Assembly (NCBI RefSeq): GCF_001368915.1
Contig: NZ_CSTE01000003.1
Coordinates: 1-64,000 of the forward strand
Length of the DNA: 64,000 bases
Source of the DNA: Haloferax massiliensis
GTDB taxonomy: Archaea; Halobacteriota; Halobacteria; Halobacteriales; Haloferacaceae
Direction of reading: 5' to 3'
Shown: piece after piece, positions 1 to 8,346 of the stretch
How the letters are laid out: every line of letters starts with the position of its first letter
How positions within the stretch are numbered: position 1 is the first letter of the stretch
Notes under the pieces: generated by a model
What the model was told of the DNA's origin: nothing
Databases searched by the model: none
What the model saw: the letters and a program-made list of their open reading frames with translations, nothing else
Made by a program: the position numbers and the translations under genes

Positions 1-292
1 CTCGTCGGCCGCCACCGCCGCCGCTCTTGCCTTTCGCGCTCGCGACCCCGACGGGGCTGAGCGCGGCCAGCGACTGCGGGTCGAATCCCGACAGCGACGA
101 CTGGTCGGCGGCTTCGTAGCGGGACATCACCCACGTCTGGTCGGCGAGGTCGACGACGAGCGAGCCGTCGGACACCTCGAAGTCGGAGACGACGCTCGAT
201 TTCCGCGGGGGAGGGGAGTTCGAACCGAGACAGCCGGCGAGTCCGCCGACGGCCCCGAGACCGGTCAGTTGGAGGAACGTACGACGCTTCAT
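1..292 (-). CDS. Tat-exported lipoprotein, N-terminal part only (cut by window edge)
   Basis: The first about 97 codons of a minus-strand gene that runs off the window. The protein starts MKRRTFLQLTGLG, a twin-arginine signal, followed by a lipobox ending AGC at about residue 21, so it is probably a lipid-anchored surface protein. The mature part starts Ser/Pro-rich and becomes Gly/Ser/Lys-rich near the window edge. No enzymatic domain is visible and I do not recognise the family. The start is the ATG directly before the RR signal. Its 5' side faces a short gap before the stop of the next minus-strand gene. Confidence 0.75.
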   Translation of the reverse strand, partial: MKRRTFLQLTGLGAVGGLAGCLGSNSPPPRKSSVVSDFEVSDGSLVVDLADQTWVMSRYEAADQSSLSGFDPQSLAALSPVGVASAKGKSGGGGGRR

Positions 293-385
293 GGGGACTC
301 TCGTCTCTGTCAATCAGAAAACTAGGATAACAGTCTTGTGGTTCGATACGTCTCGCGCGACGGACAGTACGGTTCGCTGATCGGT

Positions 386-988
386 CTAGGAGGGAACCAC
401 CCGGAACGCGGCTCTGACGCTCCCGACGACCAGCCTGTCGAGCGAGCGCGTCGCCGCGCCGAACGAGACGAAGAAGACGACCATCACGAGGAACTCGACG
501 AGGGGGAACGCGCCGAACAGGAAGACGCCGAGACCGAGGTCCGCGACGAGTCGGATGAGCGCGATGCCCGCGTCGACGGCGCGGTCGAACGTGACCGCGG
601 CGATGAACCCGGCGACGACGGCGACGACGGCGGACGACAGAAGTCGGAGCGCAGAGGGGGCGGCCCGCACCGACCGCGCGCCGTCGGTTCGGCGGCCGTC
701 GTCGGAGACGAGCCCGAGCGCCGCGAGTTGCCGGCGGAGTTGGTCGAGCGTCGTCACCGCGAAGACGAACCACAGCACCGCCGCGAGTCCGAAGCCGACC
801 GCCGACGCAGAGAGCCCGGTGACGGCGCTCGTCAGGATATCGACGACGGTCGGCGTGGCGCGCTCGACGAACAGGTAGAAGACGACGAACCCGAGTGCCG
901 CGTCCACGGGTCCGTACGCCGGGAAGGGCTCGCGTCCCCGGGGCCGGTCCGGGTCGGGTTCGGGGTCGGCCCCCGCATGCGCGTTCAT
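386..988 (-). CDS. Small integral membrane protein of unknown function
   Basis: About 200 residues with four to five hydrophobic helices and an Arg/Pro/Asp-rich N-terminal tail. No catalytic motif or recognisable family. I chose the ATG at 988 (MNAHAGADPE) because the 17 codons before it (GTG at 1039, ATG at 1015) are not hydrophobic and no ribosome binding site favours them, so the start is uncertain. It lies downstream of the AspT-like permease on the same strand, 160 bp away, and may be cotranscribed. Frame, composition and lack of a competing gene support it as real; the function is unknown. Confidence 0.6.
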   Translation of the reverse strand: MNAHAGADPEPDPDRPRGREPFPAYGPVDAALGFVVFYLFVERATPTVVDILTSAVTGLSASAVGFGLAAVLWFVFAVTTLDQLRRQLAALGLVSDDGRRTDGARSVRAAPSALRLLSSAVVAVVAGFIAAVTFDRAVDAGIALIRLVADLGLGVFLFGAFPLVEFLVMVVFFVSFGAATRSLDRLVVGSVRAAFRVVPS

Positions 989-1148
989 GTGTGAGCGGAC
1001 GTGCCCCGAGCCCATCAATCGGCCAGTCGATTTTGTCACGGCGCGGGAGCCGGCCCCCGAGCGTCGTCGGTGTCACCGACTTCGACCGAGGGCGGGCGCG
1101 ACCGCACTGGGCGCGCGACCGCGTCGAACGCACTCGATTCTCGACTCG

Positions 1149-2315
1149 CTACGCGGCGAGCGGGATGACGAGGACGAGTAGCTTCGCGTAGACTACCATG
1201 AACAGGAGCGCGAAGGGGTAGGTGTTACCGTAGCCCGCGGCGACCTCGTCGGCCCCGGTGGCGTCGACGGCGGCCGCGAGCCCTTTCGTGTCGGTGTGGC
1301 CGCCGGTGATGCCGCCGGCGGCGCTTATCCAGTCCATGCCCCAGACGTACCGCGTGAGCGCGAGGCCGGCGAGGATGGCGACGAAGCTCGTGAGCGCCGA
1401 GGCCGCCACGATTTGGAGGCCGTACTCGGCGATGGTGGCGAGGAAGCCGCCGCCGGCACCCACGCCGACGACCGCGAGGAACATCGCCAGCGTGAACGCC
1501 CGAATCTCCGAGAGGATGCCGGTGTCCATCCGCGTCGGTACGGGGCCGACCCGGCCGAAGTAGCCGAAGACGAGCGCCGCGACGAGCACGCCGCCGGTCG
1601 TCCCGAGCGAGGGCGTGCCGAACGGTCCCATCGGAATCGGAATCGACCCGATGACCGCGCCGGCGACGATGACGAGCGCGTAGCCCATCACGCTGAACGT
1701 CACCTCGGTGACCGACGAGCCCGATTCGTCGTCGTCGGTGCCGCCGATAGCCTCGTCGAAGCGGCGTTTTTCGTCATCGAGGTCGAGGCGGGCGATGACG
1801 GGGTACAACTGCTGGAACACGACGATGACGAGCACGCCGACGACGTAGCCGACGGAGTGACCGATTTGGTAGTCCTGCCGGACGGCCGCGGGGAGCGCCT
1901 CGATGGCCGACCCGAGCCCCGGACTGCTCGTCAGCGCGCCCGAGAACGACCCCATGATGAGGGGCGTCGACGCGTTGGGGAAGACGAACTGCGTCCAGAC
2001 GTACGTGAGCGCCAGCGCGACGGTCGGCATCAGCACCGCGACGGCGACGAAGTTGAGGCCGTACGCCTTGACGGTTCCCTCGATTTCGTGGGCCGCGATG
2101 AGGCCGACCGCGGCGACGAACAGCGCCAGCGTGAGTCCGCTGTACGCGTCGGGGACGGTGAAGCCGAAGTGGCCGAGCACCAACCCCGCGAACAGCGGCC
2201 CCGCGACGCCGAACTTGACGCCGCGGACGCTGATTTTGCCGAGCCCCATCCCGATGAGCACCGCGAGGAACAGGACGAACAACCCGTTGCCGACGAGTGA
2301 GTCGACTATCGCCAC
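1149..2315 (-). CDS. AspT/YidE-type membrane permease
   Basis: A 388-residue polytopic protein of about ten helices. Both halves carry the duplicated signature of the AspT/YidE/YbjL transporter family: SGALTSSPGL near residue 125 and GGITGGHTDTKGL near residue 336. The family includes the aspartate:alanine antiporter and several putative exporters. Bacterial members usually have about 550 residues with central RCK (TrkA-C) domains; here only a short acidic linker separates the halves, so this is a compact version. The substrate cannot be read from sequence: an amino- or organic-acid carrier is likely. The ATG at 2315 sits just before the first hydrophobic helix. An AT-rich upstream stretch probably holds its promoter. 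Confidence 0.75.
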   Translation of the reverse strand: MAIVDSLVGNGLFVLFLAVLIGMGLGKISVRGVKFGVAGPLFAGLVLGHFGFTVPDAYSGLTLALFVAAVGLIAAHEIEGTVKAYGLNFVAVAVLMPTVALALTYVWTQFVFPNASTPLIMGSFSGALTSSPGLGSAIEALPAAVRQDYQIGHSVGYVVGVLVIVVFQQLYPVIARLDLDDEKRRFDEAIGGTDDDESGSSVTEVTFSVMGYALVIVAGAVIGSIPIPMGPFGTPSLGTTGGVLVAALVFGYFGRVGPVPTRMDTGILSEIRAFTLAMFLAVVGVGAGGGFLATIAEYGLQIVAASALTSFVAILAGLALTRYVWGMDWISAAGGITGGHTDTKGLAAAVDATGADEVAAGYGNTYPFALLFMVVYAKLLVLVIPLAA

Positions 2316-2574
2316 GGGAACTCACCCCCGGTACCGAGACGGTACGCGCGGGCCGTCGTGCCGGTCACAGCCGAGCGCCGTGAACGATAATGATGAATTT
2401 GATTTCTCGGTGACATACGAGTAACAGTTCGCGGATTCGGTGGATAAGGCTTGATTCGATTCCCACGGGATGGCGACGCGGGAAAATCGACAGACAGTAC
2501 CGGCGAACACGCTGTATTTATCGGGGTATTATCGGGCGCAACCGCGAGAACGACTCGGCTCGGACGAGCCCATA

Positions 2575-3837
2575 TTAATCATCATCGATATGAAACGATT
2601 CGCGGAGTTCGCTCGTGAATCTGGTCACATCCAGCTGTTCCGGCAGGTCGTTCCGGCCGTCGTGGTCCGTGAGCGAGCCGGGTTCGAACGCGGGGTTGCG
2701 CTCTTCGACCGTCTCCAGCGGCACCTTCGTCGTGACGGTGAAGTGTTCGACCGGGGAGACGAACCCCCAGAGGGCGCCCGCGGTGTTGAGGACGACGAGA
2801 ATCGGCGTCCACGGGACCGCGAGGAGCGCGAGTTTCGACTCGGCCCAGTAGCTCGCGACGCCGACGCCCGTCACGACGAACAGCGTGGCGAACTCGATGA
2901 GCGAGCCGATTCGGTAGAGCATCAGGTCGGGGAGCGCGCCGGGGACGAGGAACGTGACGACCGTTATCAGCGGGATGAGCGGCGAAAAGCCCCACGCGAC
3001 GAGGCGGAACTGCAGGAACGCCTGATAGTGCAGCGGGAGCAAGTCTGAGTCCTGCCGCGTCCCGGAGAACCACCGCCGCCGCTGTTTGAGCATCGTCGGC
3101 ACCGACGGCGGGGCCTGATTGCGGAACTTGCAGTTCAGCACGGTGAAATCGAGGTCCGACGCGCTGGCGGCGCGCCACGCGAAGTCCGTGTCCTCGGTGA
3201 TGGTCTTCGAGTCCCACGTGATTTCGTTTTCGAGGCTCGACCGAATCGCGATGCCGCCGCCCCACGCGTACAGCGGGAAGCTGAACCGGCCGAACGCCCG
3301 CTGTTCGCGCTGGTAGCCGATGCGGAACACCTCCGAGAGGTACGTCACCCACGACCCGGTGTACAGCGGAAGCTCCGTAATCTGGACGATATCGCCCTCC
3401 GGCAACCCCGCGAAGTTCGCCATCAGCGTGTCCTCGTCGAGGTAGAGGACGAACTCCTCGTCGCAGGGCACCTCGCGGCGCGCCCATTCGAGCGCTCGGC
3501 CCTTGTGGGTCGCCGTGCAGGTGAACTCCTCCGGGACGACGTGGACCGACGCGCCGTCCACCGAAATCGGCTTCTCGGCGACGACTCGCACGTCCGCGAG
3601 GTCGTCGGGGACCGCGTCGACCGTCGACTGGACGATGTCCGCGGCGTCGATGGTGATGACGCGCACTTGGATGTCGTCGTAGCCGTAGACGACATCGCCG
3701 GCGGAGGTCGTCTGTCGCCACGCGAGGACGAGCACCTCGACGAGCCACGTGAAGACCGACGCCGAGTAGAGCACGAAGACGGTCCAGACGAGCATCAGGA
3801 GGACGAATACCGCCAGCTCGGACTGGACCCCGAACAT
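2575..3837 (-). CDS. Membrane glycosyltransferase, family GT2 (processive type)
   Basis: A 420-residue protein with N-terminal helices, a cytosolic GT-A domain and three to four C-terminal helices. The catalytic signatures are in order: DEDT (metal/nucleotide-sugar binding), EDTDFAWR (the general-base ED) and QRRRW, the hallmark of processive or membrane GT2 enzymes such as cellulose, hyaluronan and Egghead-like synthases. It probably makes a beta-linked surface polysaccharide or glycolipid. The open frame extends about 87 codons upstream, but that part overlaps the divergent dmsR promoter and gene and does not look coding, so I start at MFGVQSE, ahead of the first helix. A perfect 7-3-7 inverted repeat lies 6 nt upstream of this start. 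Confidence 0.8.
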   Translation of the reverse strand: MFGVQSELAVFVLLMLVWTVFVLYSASVFTWLVEVLVLAWRQTTSAGDVVYGYDDIQVRVITIDAADIVQSTVDAVPDDLADVRVVAEKPISVDGASVHVVPEEFTCTATHKGRALEWARREVPCDEEFVLYLDEDTLMANFAGLPEGDIVQITELPLYTGSWVTYLSEVFRIGYQREQRAFGRFSFPLYAWGGGIAIRSSLENEITWDSKTITEDTDFAWRAASASDLDFTVLNCKFRNQAPPSVPTMLKQRRRWFSGTRQDSDLLPLHYQAFLQFRLVAWGFSPLIPLITVVTFLVPGALPDLMLYRIGSLIEFATLFVVTGVGVASYWAESKLALLAVPWTPILVVLNTAGALWGFVSPVEHFTVTTKVPLETVEERNPAFEPGSLTDHDGRNDLPEQLDVTRFTSELRESFHIDDD

Positions 3838-3842
3838 GTAAT

Positions 3843-3859
3843 TCAGAAATGCTTTCTGA
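3843..3859. promoter_or_regulatory. 7-3-7 inverted repeat upstream of the GT2 gene
   Basis: A perfect inverted repeat TCAGAAA-tgc-TTTCTGA lies in the 158-bp divergent region between the GT2 gene and dmsR, ending 6 bp from the GT2 start codon. It could be an operator at a leaderless start or a leader hairpin. No binding protein can be named. Confidence 0.4.
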
Positions 3860-3995
3860 GAATAATGAATGTGTGGATTTCGGACCCGACGCCTCGATTC
3901 GGGCCGGCGACCGTCTATGCGCCGACGAGACGGCGGAGTTCCGAAACCTGAGAACCAGCACAACCCACTTCCCCGGTGTTGACCGACTGAACACG

Positions 3996-4637
3996 ATGGC
4001 TGATTCCACGGGCGGCGTCGCGGAGGCGGAACACGACACGTCGCGAGAGCAACACATCCGACTCCTGTTGGAAATCGAGCCCGCGAAACGCTGTTCATGC
4101 CCGTTAGCCGCCCCCGAGTCGTCGGTCGAGAACGTTCACACCCAGCTTGACGGAGACACCTGCCACGCCGAAGTAACCGTCGGCGACGGGGAAACCTCGA
4201 AGGTGGTTCACACGACGACGCACGTCGGCGACGACTGCCTCTGTCGGGCGTTCGGGGAGTTCGGGTGCGTGCCGCGTATCCGACGCGCCGACGGGAAACA
4301 CATCGTCGTCGAGACGTATCTCTCGGACCGCGAGACGATTTCGAACCTCGTGGGGCGGCTCGACGAGGTGGCCGAGCGCGTCTGTCTCAGGCGGCTCACC
4401 TCCGACGGGCGCGGCGATTCGAACGAGTCGAAGACGGCGACCATCGACCTCTCGTCGCTCACGGCGAAACAGCGCGAGGCGGCGCTCATCGCCGTCCACC
4501 ACGGCTACTACGAGACGCCGCGGCGGACGGAGTTGGCGGCGCTCGCGGAGGCGCTCGGCATCTCGAAGTCGGCGCTCTCCCAGCGGCTGAACGCGGTGGA
4601 AGCGAAGCTCGCGACGGCGGTGTTCGACTCCGAGTGA
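3996..4637 (+). CDS. dmsR: DmsR-like Bat-type activator of DMSO respiration
   Basis: A 213-residue regulator. The C-terminal 60 residues form an HTH_10 (Bat/bacterio-opsin activator) DNA-binding domain: LSSLTAKQREA, then LAEALGISKSALSQRLNAVE. The N-terminal half has cysteines C33, C35, C56, C81, C83 and C91. The last three make C-x-C-x7-C, the cysteine pattern I remember for the haloarchaeal DmsR, thought to sense redox or oxygen. The start at 3996 (MADSTGG) is preferred over upstream in-frame ATGs because the added segment lies in the divergent promoter region. It sits directly upstream of the dms structural genes in the same direction. The family role is induction of dms under anoxia with DMSO or TMAO; its action here is inferred. 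Confidence 0.85.
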   Translation: MADSTGGVAEAEHDTSREQHIRLLLEIEPAKRCSCPLAAPESSVENVHTQLDGDTCHAEVTVGDGETSKVVHTTTHVGDDCLCRAFGEFGCVPRIRRADGKHIVVETYLSDRETISNLVGRLDEVAERVCLRRLTSDGRGDSNESKTATIDLSSLTAKQREAALIAVHHGYYETPRRTELAALAEALGISKSALSQRLNAVEAKLATAVFDSE

Positions 4638-4703
4638 CGGCCGAGTCGGCCGAGCGAAAAACGGCAGACGGTTGACGTCCGAGGCGGTCCGCGCGTCGGC
4701 GAG

Positions 4704-4768
4704 TACATAAACTGCTTCATTATCCAGCGGGCGGCCTACCGGGGGAGGCCTCCACAGTACGTGTGTAC
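4704..4768 (+). promoter_or_regulatory. Probable dms operon promoter region
   Basis: A TATA-like element (tacataaa, 4704-4711) lies 60 bp before the first dms structural gene. Downstream is an inverted repeat GGCCT-8-AGGCC (4733-4750) and GTAC-gtgt-GTAC (4757-4768), both possible regulator contacts. Assignment rests only on position and symmetry. Confidence 0.45.
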
Positions 4769-4770
4769 CT

Positions 4771-5010
4771 ATGACCGACCCACAACAGCCGCGACTGACT
4801 CCGCTCGACGAGTGGGAGTCGGAAGCGGCGACCATCCTCGACGGGGGCGACTACGACGCCGAGTTGGGACTGCGGATGGCCCGCGACGCGATTCGGGTCT
4901 CGAACGGCGAGCTCTCCGACGCGGCGTTCCACGAGAAATATCACGAGGCGGTCGTCGCGGAGTTCGGCGAGGACTCCCGCCCGACCGAGCCGGAGGGGTT
5001 CGATGAGTGA
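4771..5010 (+). CDS. dmsE: DmsE-like small acidic protein heading the dms operon
   Basis: A 79-residue acidic protein with no cysteine and no transmembrane segment, so it is neither a ferredoxin nor a membrane anchor. It is mainly helical by appearance, with a segment LRMARDAIRVSNGELSDA. The gene overlaps the dmsA start by 8 bp, which suggests translational coupling. I remember dmsE as the small first gene of haloarchaeal dmsEABCD operons, and the symbol is given by position and size. A role in assembly or as an accessory subunit of the reductase is possible but not shown by the sequence. Confidence 0.65.
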   Translation: MTDPQQPRLTPLDEWESEAATILDGGDYDAELGLRMARDAIRVSNGELSDAAFHEKYHEAVVAEFGEDSRPTEPEGFDE

Positions 5011-7522
5011 CGACGGGAGCGGCCCGAAGGGGGGTGACGGCGACGGCGTGTTCAGACGCGACGTGCTGAAGGCCAGCGGGGCCGCGGCCGTCGCGCTCGG
5101 ACTCGGGGGCGGCGGCTACGCCTCCTCGCTGGCCGAGACCGGCGACGAGGCGGCGTCGAGACAGAACCCCGGCATCGAGAGCTACGTCGGACAGGACGAG
5201 ATTATCAGGACGGCGTGCGCGCCGAACTGCCGCGGGAAATGCCCGCTCGAAGCGCACGTCCGCGACGGGCGCGTCAGGAAAATCGAGCCGCAGATTCCCG
5301 AAGACGAGCGGTACAAGCGCGCCTGCACCCTCGGGCTGTCGCACACCCAGCGCATCTACAACGCCACGCGGCTCAAATACCCGATGAAGCGCGTCGGCTG
5401 GGAGCCGGGGAGTCCGAACCCCGAGGGCCGCGGCGACGACGCCGAGTTCGAGCGCGTCGCGTGGGACGAGGCGCTCGACTACATCGCCGCCGAGATGGAG
5501 CGCGTCCGCGACGACTACGGCCCCGAGAGCGTCTACTTCGAGACGGGGTCGGGAAACAACGGCGTCAGCGGCACCATCCAGAGCCGGCTGTCGTCGCTGT
5601 TCGGCGGGACCCAGAAGTCGTGGTCCATCGACATCAACGTCGGACTCGGCTTCAGCCGGCTCGCCGGGGCCGGCTTCTTCAACGTGCCGACCAACGAGGT
5701 GGTCGACTGGCGGAACGCGAACACCGTCATCGTCTGGGGGTCGGACATCTTCGCCAGCAACCTCCAACAGGACGCCTCGAAGCTCCTCGACGCGGTCGAA
5801 AACGGCGCGAAGCTCGTCTGCGTCGACCCCGTGTTCACGAACACCGCCGCGAAGGCCGATCTCTGGCTCCCCATCAAGCCGGGCAAGGACACGCTCCTGA
5901 CCCTGTCGATGATTAAGACGGTCCTCGACGACGAGACCTACGACACCGAGTTCCTCAGAAGGCGGACGCTCGGGCCGGCGCTCGTCCGCGACGACACGGG
6001 CGAACTGCTCGACGCGAGCGACGTGTTCGACGACGTGACCGAGGACCTGCCCGTCGCGGTCGACGAGTCGACGGGCGAGCCGGTCGCGCTCGAACCCGAA
6101 ACGTACGGCGAGTACGCGCTGTTCGGCGAGTACACCGTCGCCGGCGTCGCCTGCCACACGGCGCTTTCGCTCCTCGAAGCCCACGTCGCCGACTACGACG
6201 CCGACGCCGTCGCGGCCGAGGTCGGCATCAACGCCGACAACATCCGGACCGCGGTCCGGTGGCTCGCCACGCGCGGCCCCGGCGGCATCGCCTCGGGCTA
6301 CGGCGTCGACCGCTACAAGTACGGCCACACCTTCGGGCAGGCGTACGCCATCCTCCTCGGGCTGACCGGCGACTTCGGTCGCCACGGGAGCATTCAGGGG
6401 AGCCACCCGCTCGGCGGGTCGTACGACGACGGCGGCTACGGCTCACCCGAGGACGGGCCCGGAACGACGTCGCTCCCGCAGACGGACATCCTCACCGCGA
6501 TAGAGTCCGGCGACCCCTATCAGCTGAAGGTGATGTACTCCCAGGAGTCGAACTTCATCGCCAACCAGATGCCGGACAGACAGCGGTGGCTGGAGGCGTC
6601 GAAGAACCTCGACCTCATCGCCGTCGCCGACATGCACCACACGCCGTCGGTCCAGCACGCGGACATCATCCTGCCCGCGTCCCACTGGTTCGAACGCGAG
6701 GACGTCGTGGACACGTGGGGCGGCCACCCCCACATCATGTACCGCCAGCCCGCCCACGACCCGCTGTGGGAGTCGAAGTCCGACCACTGGATGCTGGTCA
6801 GGCTGGCCGAGCGCCTCGGCTTCGGCGACTACTTCAACCGCGACAAGTCGGCGACGCTGCGCGAGATGCTCGCCCACGACGACGAGGTGGACTACGAGAC
6901 GCTGAGAGAACAGGGGACGGTGAAGGTGAGCACGCCGGTCGTCAAGTTCACGGGGCCGTTCAACACCCCGTCGGGCCGGCTGGAACTGTACGACGAGGAC
7001 GCGCCGACCGAAAACGGCGTCACGCTGGAACTGCCGAAGCACATGGAGAGCCGGACGGCCGACGACTGGGACACGGCGGCGGACTATCCGCTGATGTTCA
7101 TCCAGAAGCACTCGAAGTGGCGCATCCACTCGCAGTACGAGTACCAAAACTGGCTCCGGGAGATAAACAACGAGCCGCAGTTGGACATCAACCCGAAGGA
7201 CGCCGCCGCCCGCGGCATCGAGGACGGCGACTACGTCCGCGTCCACAACGAGCGCGGCGAGATGGTCGTGAAGGCGAAACTGAACGACGGCATGCAACCC
7301 GGGCTGGTGAACACCGACCAGGGCTGGTGGGGACGCGACTACGTCCGCGGCCACCACAACGACCTGACGCACACGGACGTCTGCGAGGTGACCGGGAACT
7401 TCGCGTTCTACGACACCAGGGTCGAGGTCGAACCGGCACCGAGCGACGTCGACACGAGCAAGTACACGAGCGGCCAGCCGACCGGTTCGGGCGCGACCAG
7501 CGCCGGGGCGGGAGGTGACTGA
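5003..7522 (+). CDS. dmsA: DMSO/TMAO reductase catalytic subunit, molybdopterin oxidoreductase
   Basis: An 839-residue member of the bis-MGD molybdopterin family, the terminal reductase for DMSO and probably TMAO in anaerobic respiration. A Tat signal (FRRDVLK, residues 17-23) directs export of the folded enzyme. A [4Fe-4S] motif follows at C72, C76, C80 and C108, then the family body with RACTLG, WDEALDYIAAEM and GSGNNGVSG, and C-terminal MGD-binding strands (KHSKWRIHSQ, DYVRVHNERG). The length is normal for DmsA. It starts inside dmsE and is followed at 2 bp by dmsB. Formate dehydrogenase or nitrate reductase identity is unlikely given the dmsR-E-A-B-C-D order. Confidence 0.9.
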   Translation: MSDDGSGPKGGDGDGVFRRDVLKASGAAAVALGLGGGGYASSLAETGDEAASRQNPGIESYVGQDEIIRTACAPNCRGKCPLEAHVRDGRVRKIEPQIPEDERYKRACTLGLSHTQRIYNATRLKYPMKRVGWEPGSPNPEGRGDDAEFERVAWDEALDYIAAEMERVRDDYGPESVYFETGSGNNGVSGTIQSRLSSLFGGTQKSWSIDINVGLGFSRLAGAGFFNVPTNEVVDWRNANTVIVWGSDIFASNLQQDASKLLDAVENGAKLVCVDPVFTNTAAKADLWLPIKPGKDTLLTLSMIKTVLDDETYDTEFLRRRTLGPALVRDDTGELLDASDVFDDVTEDLPVAVDESTGEPVALEPETYGEYALFGEYTVAGVACHTALSLLEAHVADYDADAVAAEVGINADNIRTAVRWLATRGPGGIASGYGVDRYKYGHTFGQAYAILLGLTGDFGRHGSIQGSHPLGGSYDDGGYGSPEDGPGTTSLPQTDILTAIESGDPYQLKVMYSQESNFIANQMPDRQRWLEASKNLDLIAVADMHHTPSVQHADIILPASHWFEREDVVDTWGGHPHIMYRQPAHDPLWESKSDHWMLVRLAERLGFGDYFNRDKSATLREMLAHDDEVDYETLREQGTVKVSTPVVKFTGPFNTPSGRLELYDEDAPTENGVTLELPKHMESRTADDWDTAADYPLMFIQKHSKWRIHSQYEYQNWLREINNEPQLDINPKDAAARGIEDGDYVRVHNERGEMVVKAKLNDGMQPGLVNTDQGWWGRDYVRGHHNDLTHTDVCEVTGNFAFYDTRVEVEPAPSDVDTSKYTSGQPTGSGATSAGAGGD

Positions 7523-7524
7523 CC

Positions 7525-8346
7525 ATGACTAACTACGGCTTAGTAATCGACCAGGAGCGGTGTATCGGCTGTCACGCCTGCGCCGTGACGTGTAAACAGG
7601 AGAACAACGTCGGCCTCGGCCAGTACTGGAACCGCGTGCTCACCGAGGGGGGCGACAAGATGGACACGCCGGCCGGGACGTACCCGGAGAACGGCGAGGA
7701 CGGCACGCTGGAGATGTCCTACCAGCCGACGGCCTGCCAGCACTGCGAGAACGCGCCGTGCGTGAAAGTGTGTCCGGTCAACGCGACCTACACCCGCGAG
7801 GACGGCATCGTCGAAATCGACTACGACAAGTGTATCGGCTGTCGCTACTGCATGGCCGCCTGCCCGTACAACGCCCGCGTGTTCAACTGGGACGAACCGC
7901 AGACGGTCCCCGAAGACGGGACCGGCGACGTGCCGGCCCGCCCGCAGGGCGTCGTCGAGAAGTGTACGTTCTGTTCCCACCGCGTCGAGGAGGGGCTCGA
8001 CCCCGCCTGCGTCGTGAACTGCCCGGCTGACGCCCGCATCTTCGGCGACCTCGACAACGAGGAAAGCACCGTCTCGAAGTACATCAGGAAGTACCAGACG
8101 ACGCGACTGCTCGAAGACCGCGGCACCGACCCGAAGACGTACTACATCCGCGGCGAGATGAGTCCGGGTCGCCCGCAGACCTCCGACAAGATGGAGAGCG
8201 AACTCGACGACGTGTCGGTCTGGTCGGAGCCGAAGGACAACGGTCCGGTCGAGGAAACCGGCGGAAGCGGCGGCGGCGGGTCGCACGGCTCGCTGTCGAA
8301 CGACGCGCTTCCGCACGTCCCCGCGTTCGAGGGGGGTGACGACTGA
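7525..8346 (+). CDS. dmsB: DMSO reductase iron-sulfur electron-transfer subunit
   Basis: A 273-residue ferredoxin-like subunit that passes electrons from the quinol-oxidising anchor to DmsA. Four cysteine clusters are visible: CIGCHACAVTC near the N-terminus, CQHCENAPCVKVCP, CIGCRYCMAACP, and CTFCSHRVEEG followed by CVVNCPADAR, so four [4Fe-4S] centres as in DmsB/NrfC. The C-terminal tail (Gly/Ser-rich, about 40 residues) is an extra flexible segment. There is no signal peptide; export would be with DmsA by the Tat system. The stop overlaps the dmsC start (TGATG). Confidence 0.92.
   Translation: MTNYGLVIDQERCIGCHACAVTCKQENNVGLGQYWNRVLTEGGDKMDTPAGTYPENGEDGTLEMSYQPTACQHCENAPCVKVCPVNATYTREDGIVEIDYDKCIGCRYCMAACPYNARVFNWDEPQTVPEDGTGDVPARPQGVVEKCTFCSHRVEEGLDPACVVNCPADARIFGDLDNEESTVSKYIRKYQTTRLLEDRGTDPKTYYIRGEMSPGRPQTSDKMESELDDVSVWSEPKDNGPVEETGGSGGGGSHGSLSNDALPHVPAFEGGDD

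Noticed and set aside
75-97. A T-arm-like stretch (gcgggtcgaatcccg) suggesting a tRNA
   Set aside because: It is inside the reading frame of the partial lipoprotein, and no acceptor stem, D-arm or anticodon arm fits around it.
3849-3995. Longer N-terminus for dmsR
   Set aside because: The extra codons coincide with the divergent promoter and inverted repeat and show no similarity to the regulator family.
4771-5010. DmsE as a small ferredoxin or 4Fe-4S protein
   Set aside because: The protein contains no cysteine.
4769-6406. A 545-codon open frame on the minus strand opposite dmsA, and many similar long antisense frames (for example opposite the Rieske, glyA and dimethylglycine-dehydrogenase genes)
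   Set aside because: They mirror genes with clear catalytic motifs, are Arg/Val/Asp-biased as expected from the reverse of GC-rich halophile codons, and show no family motifs.
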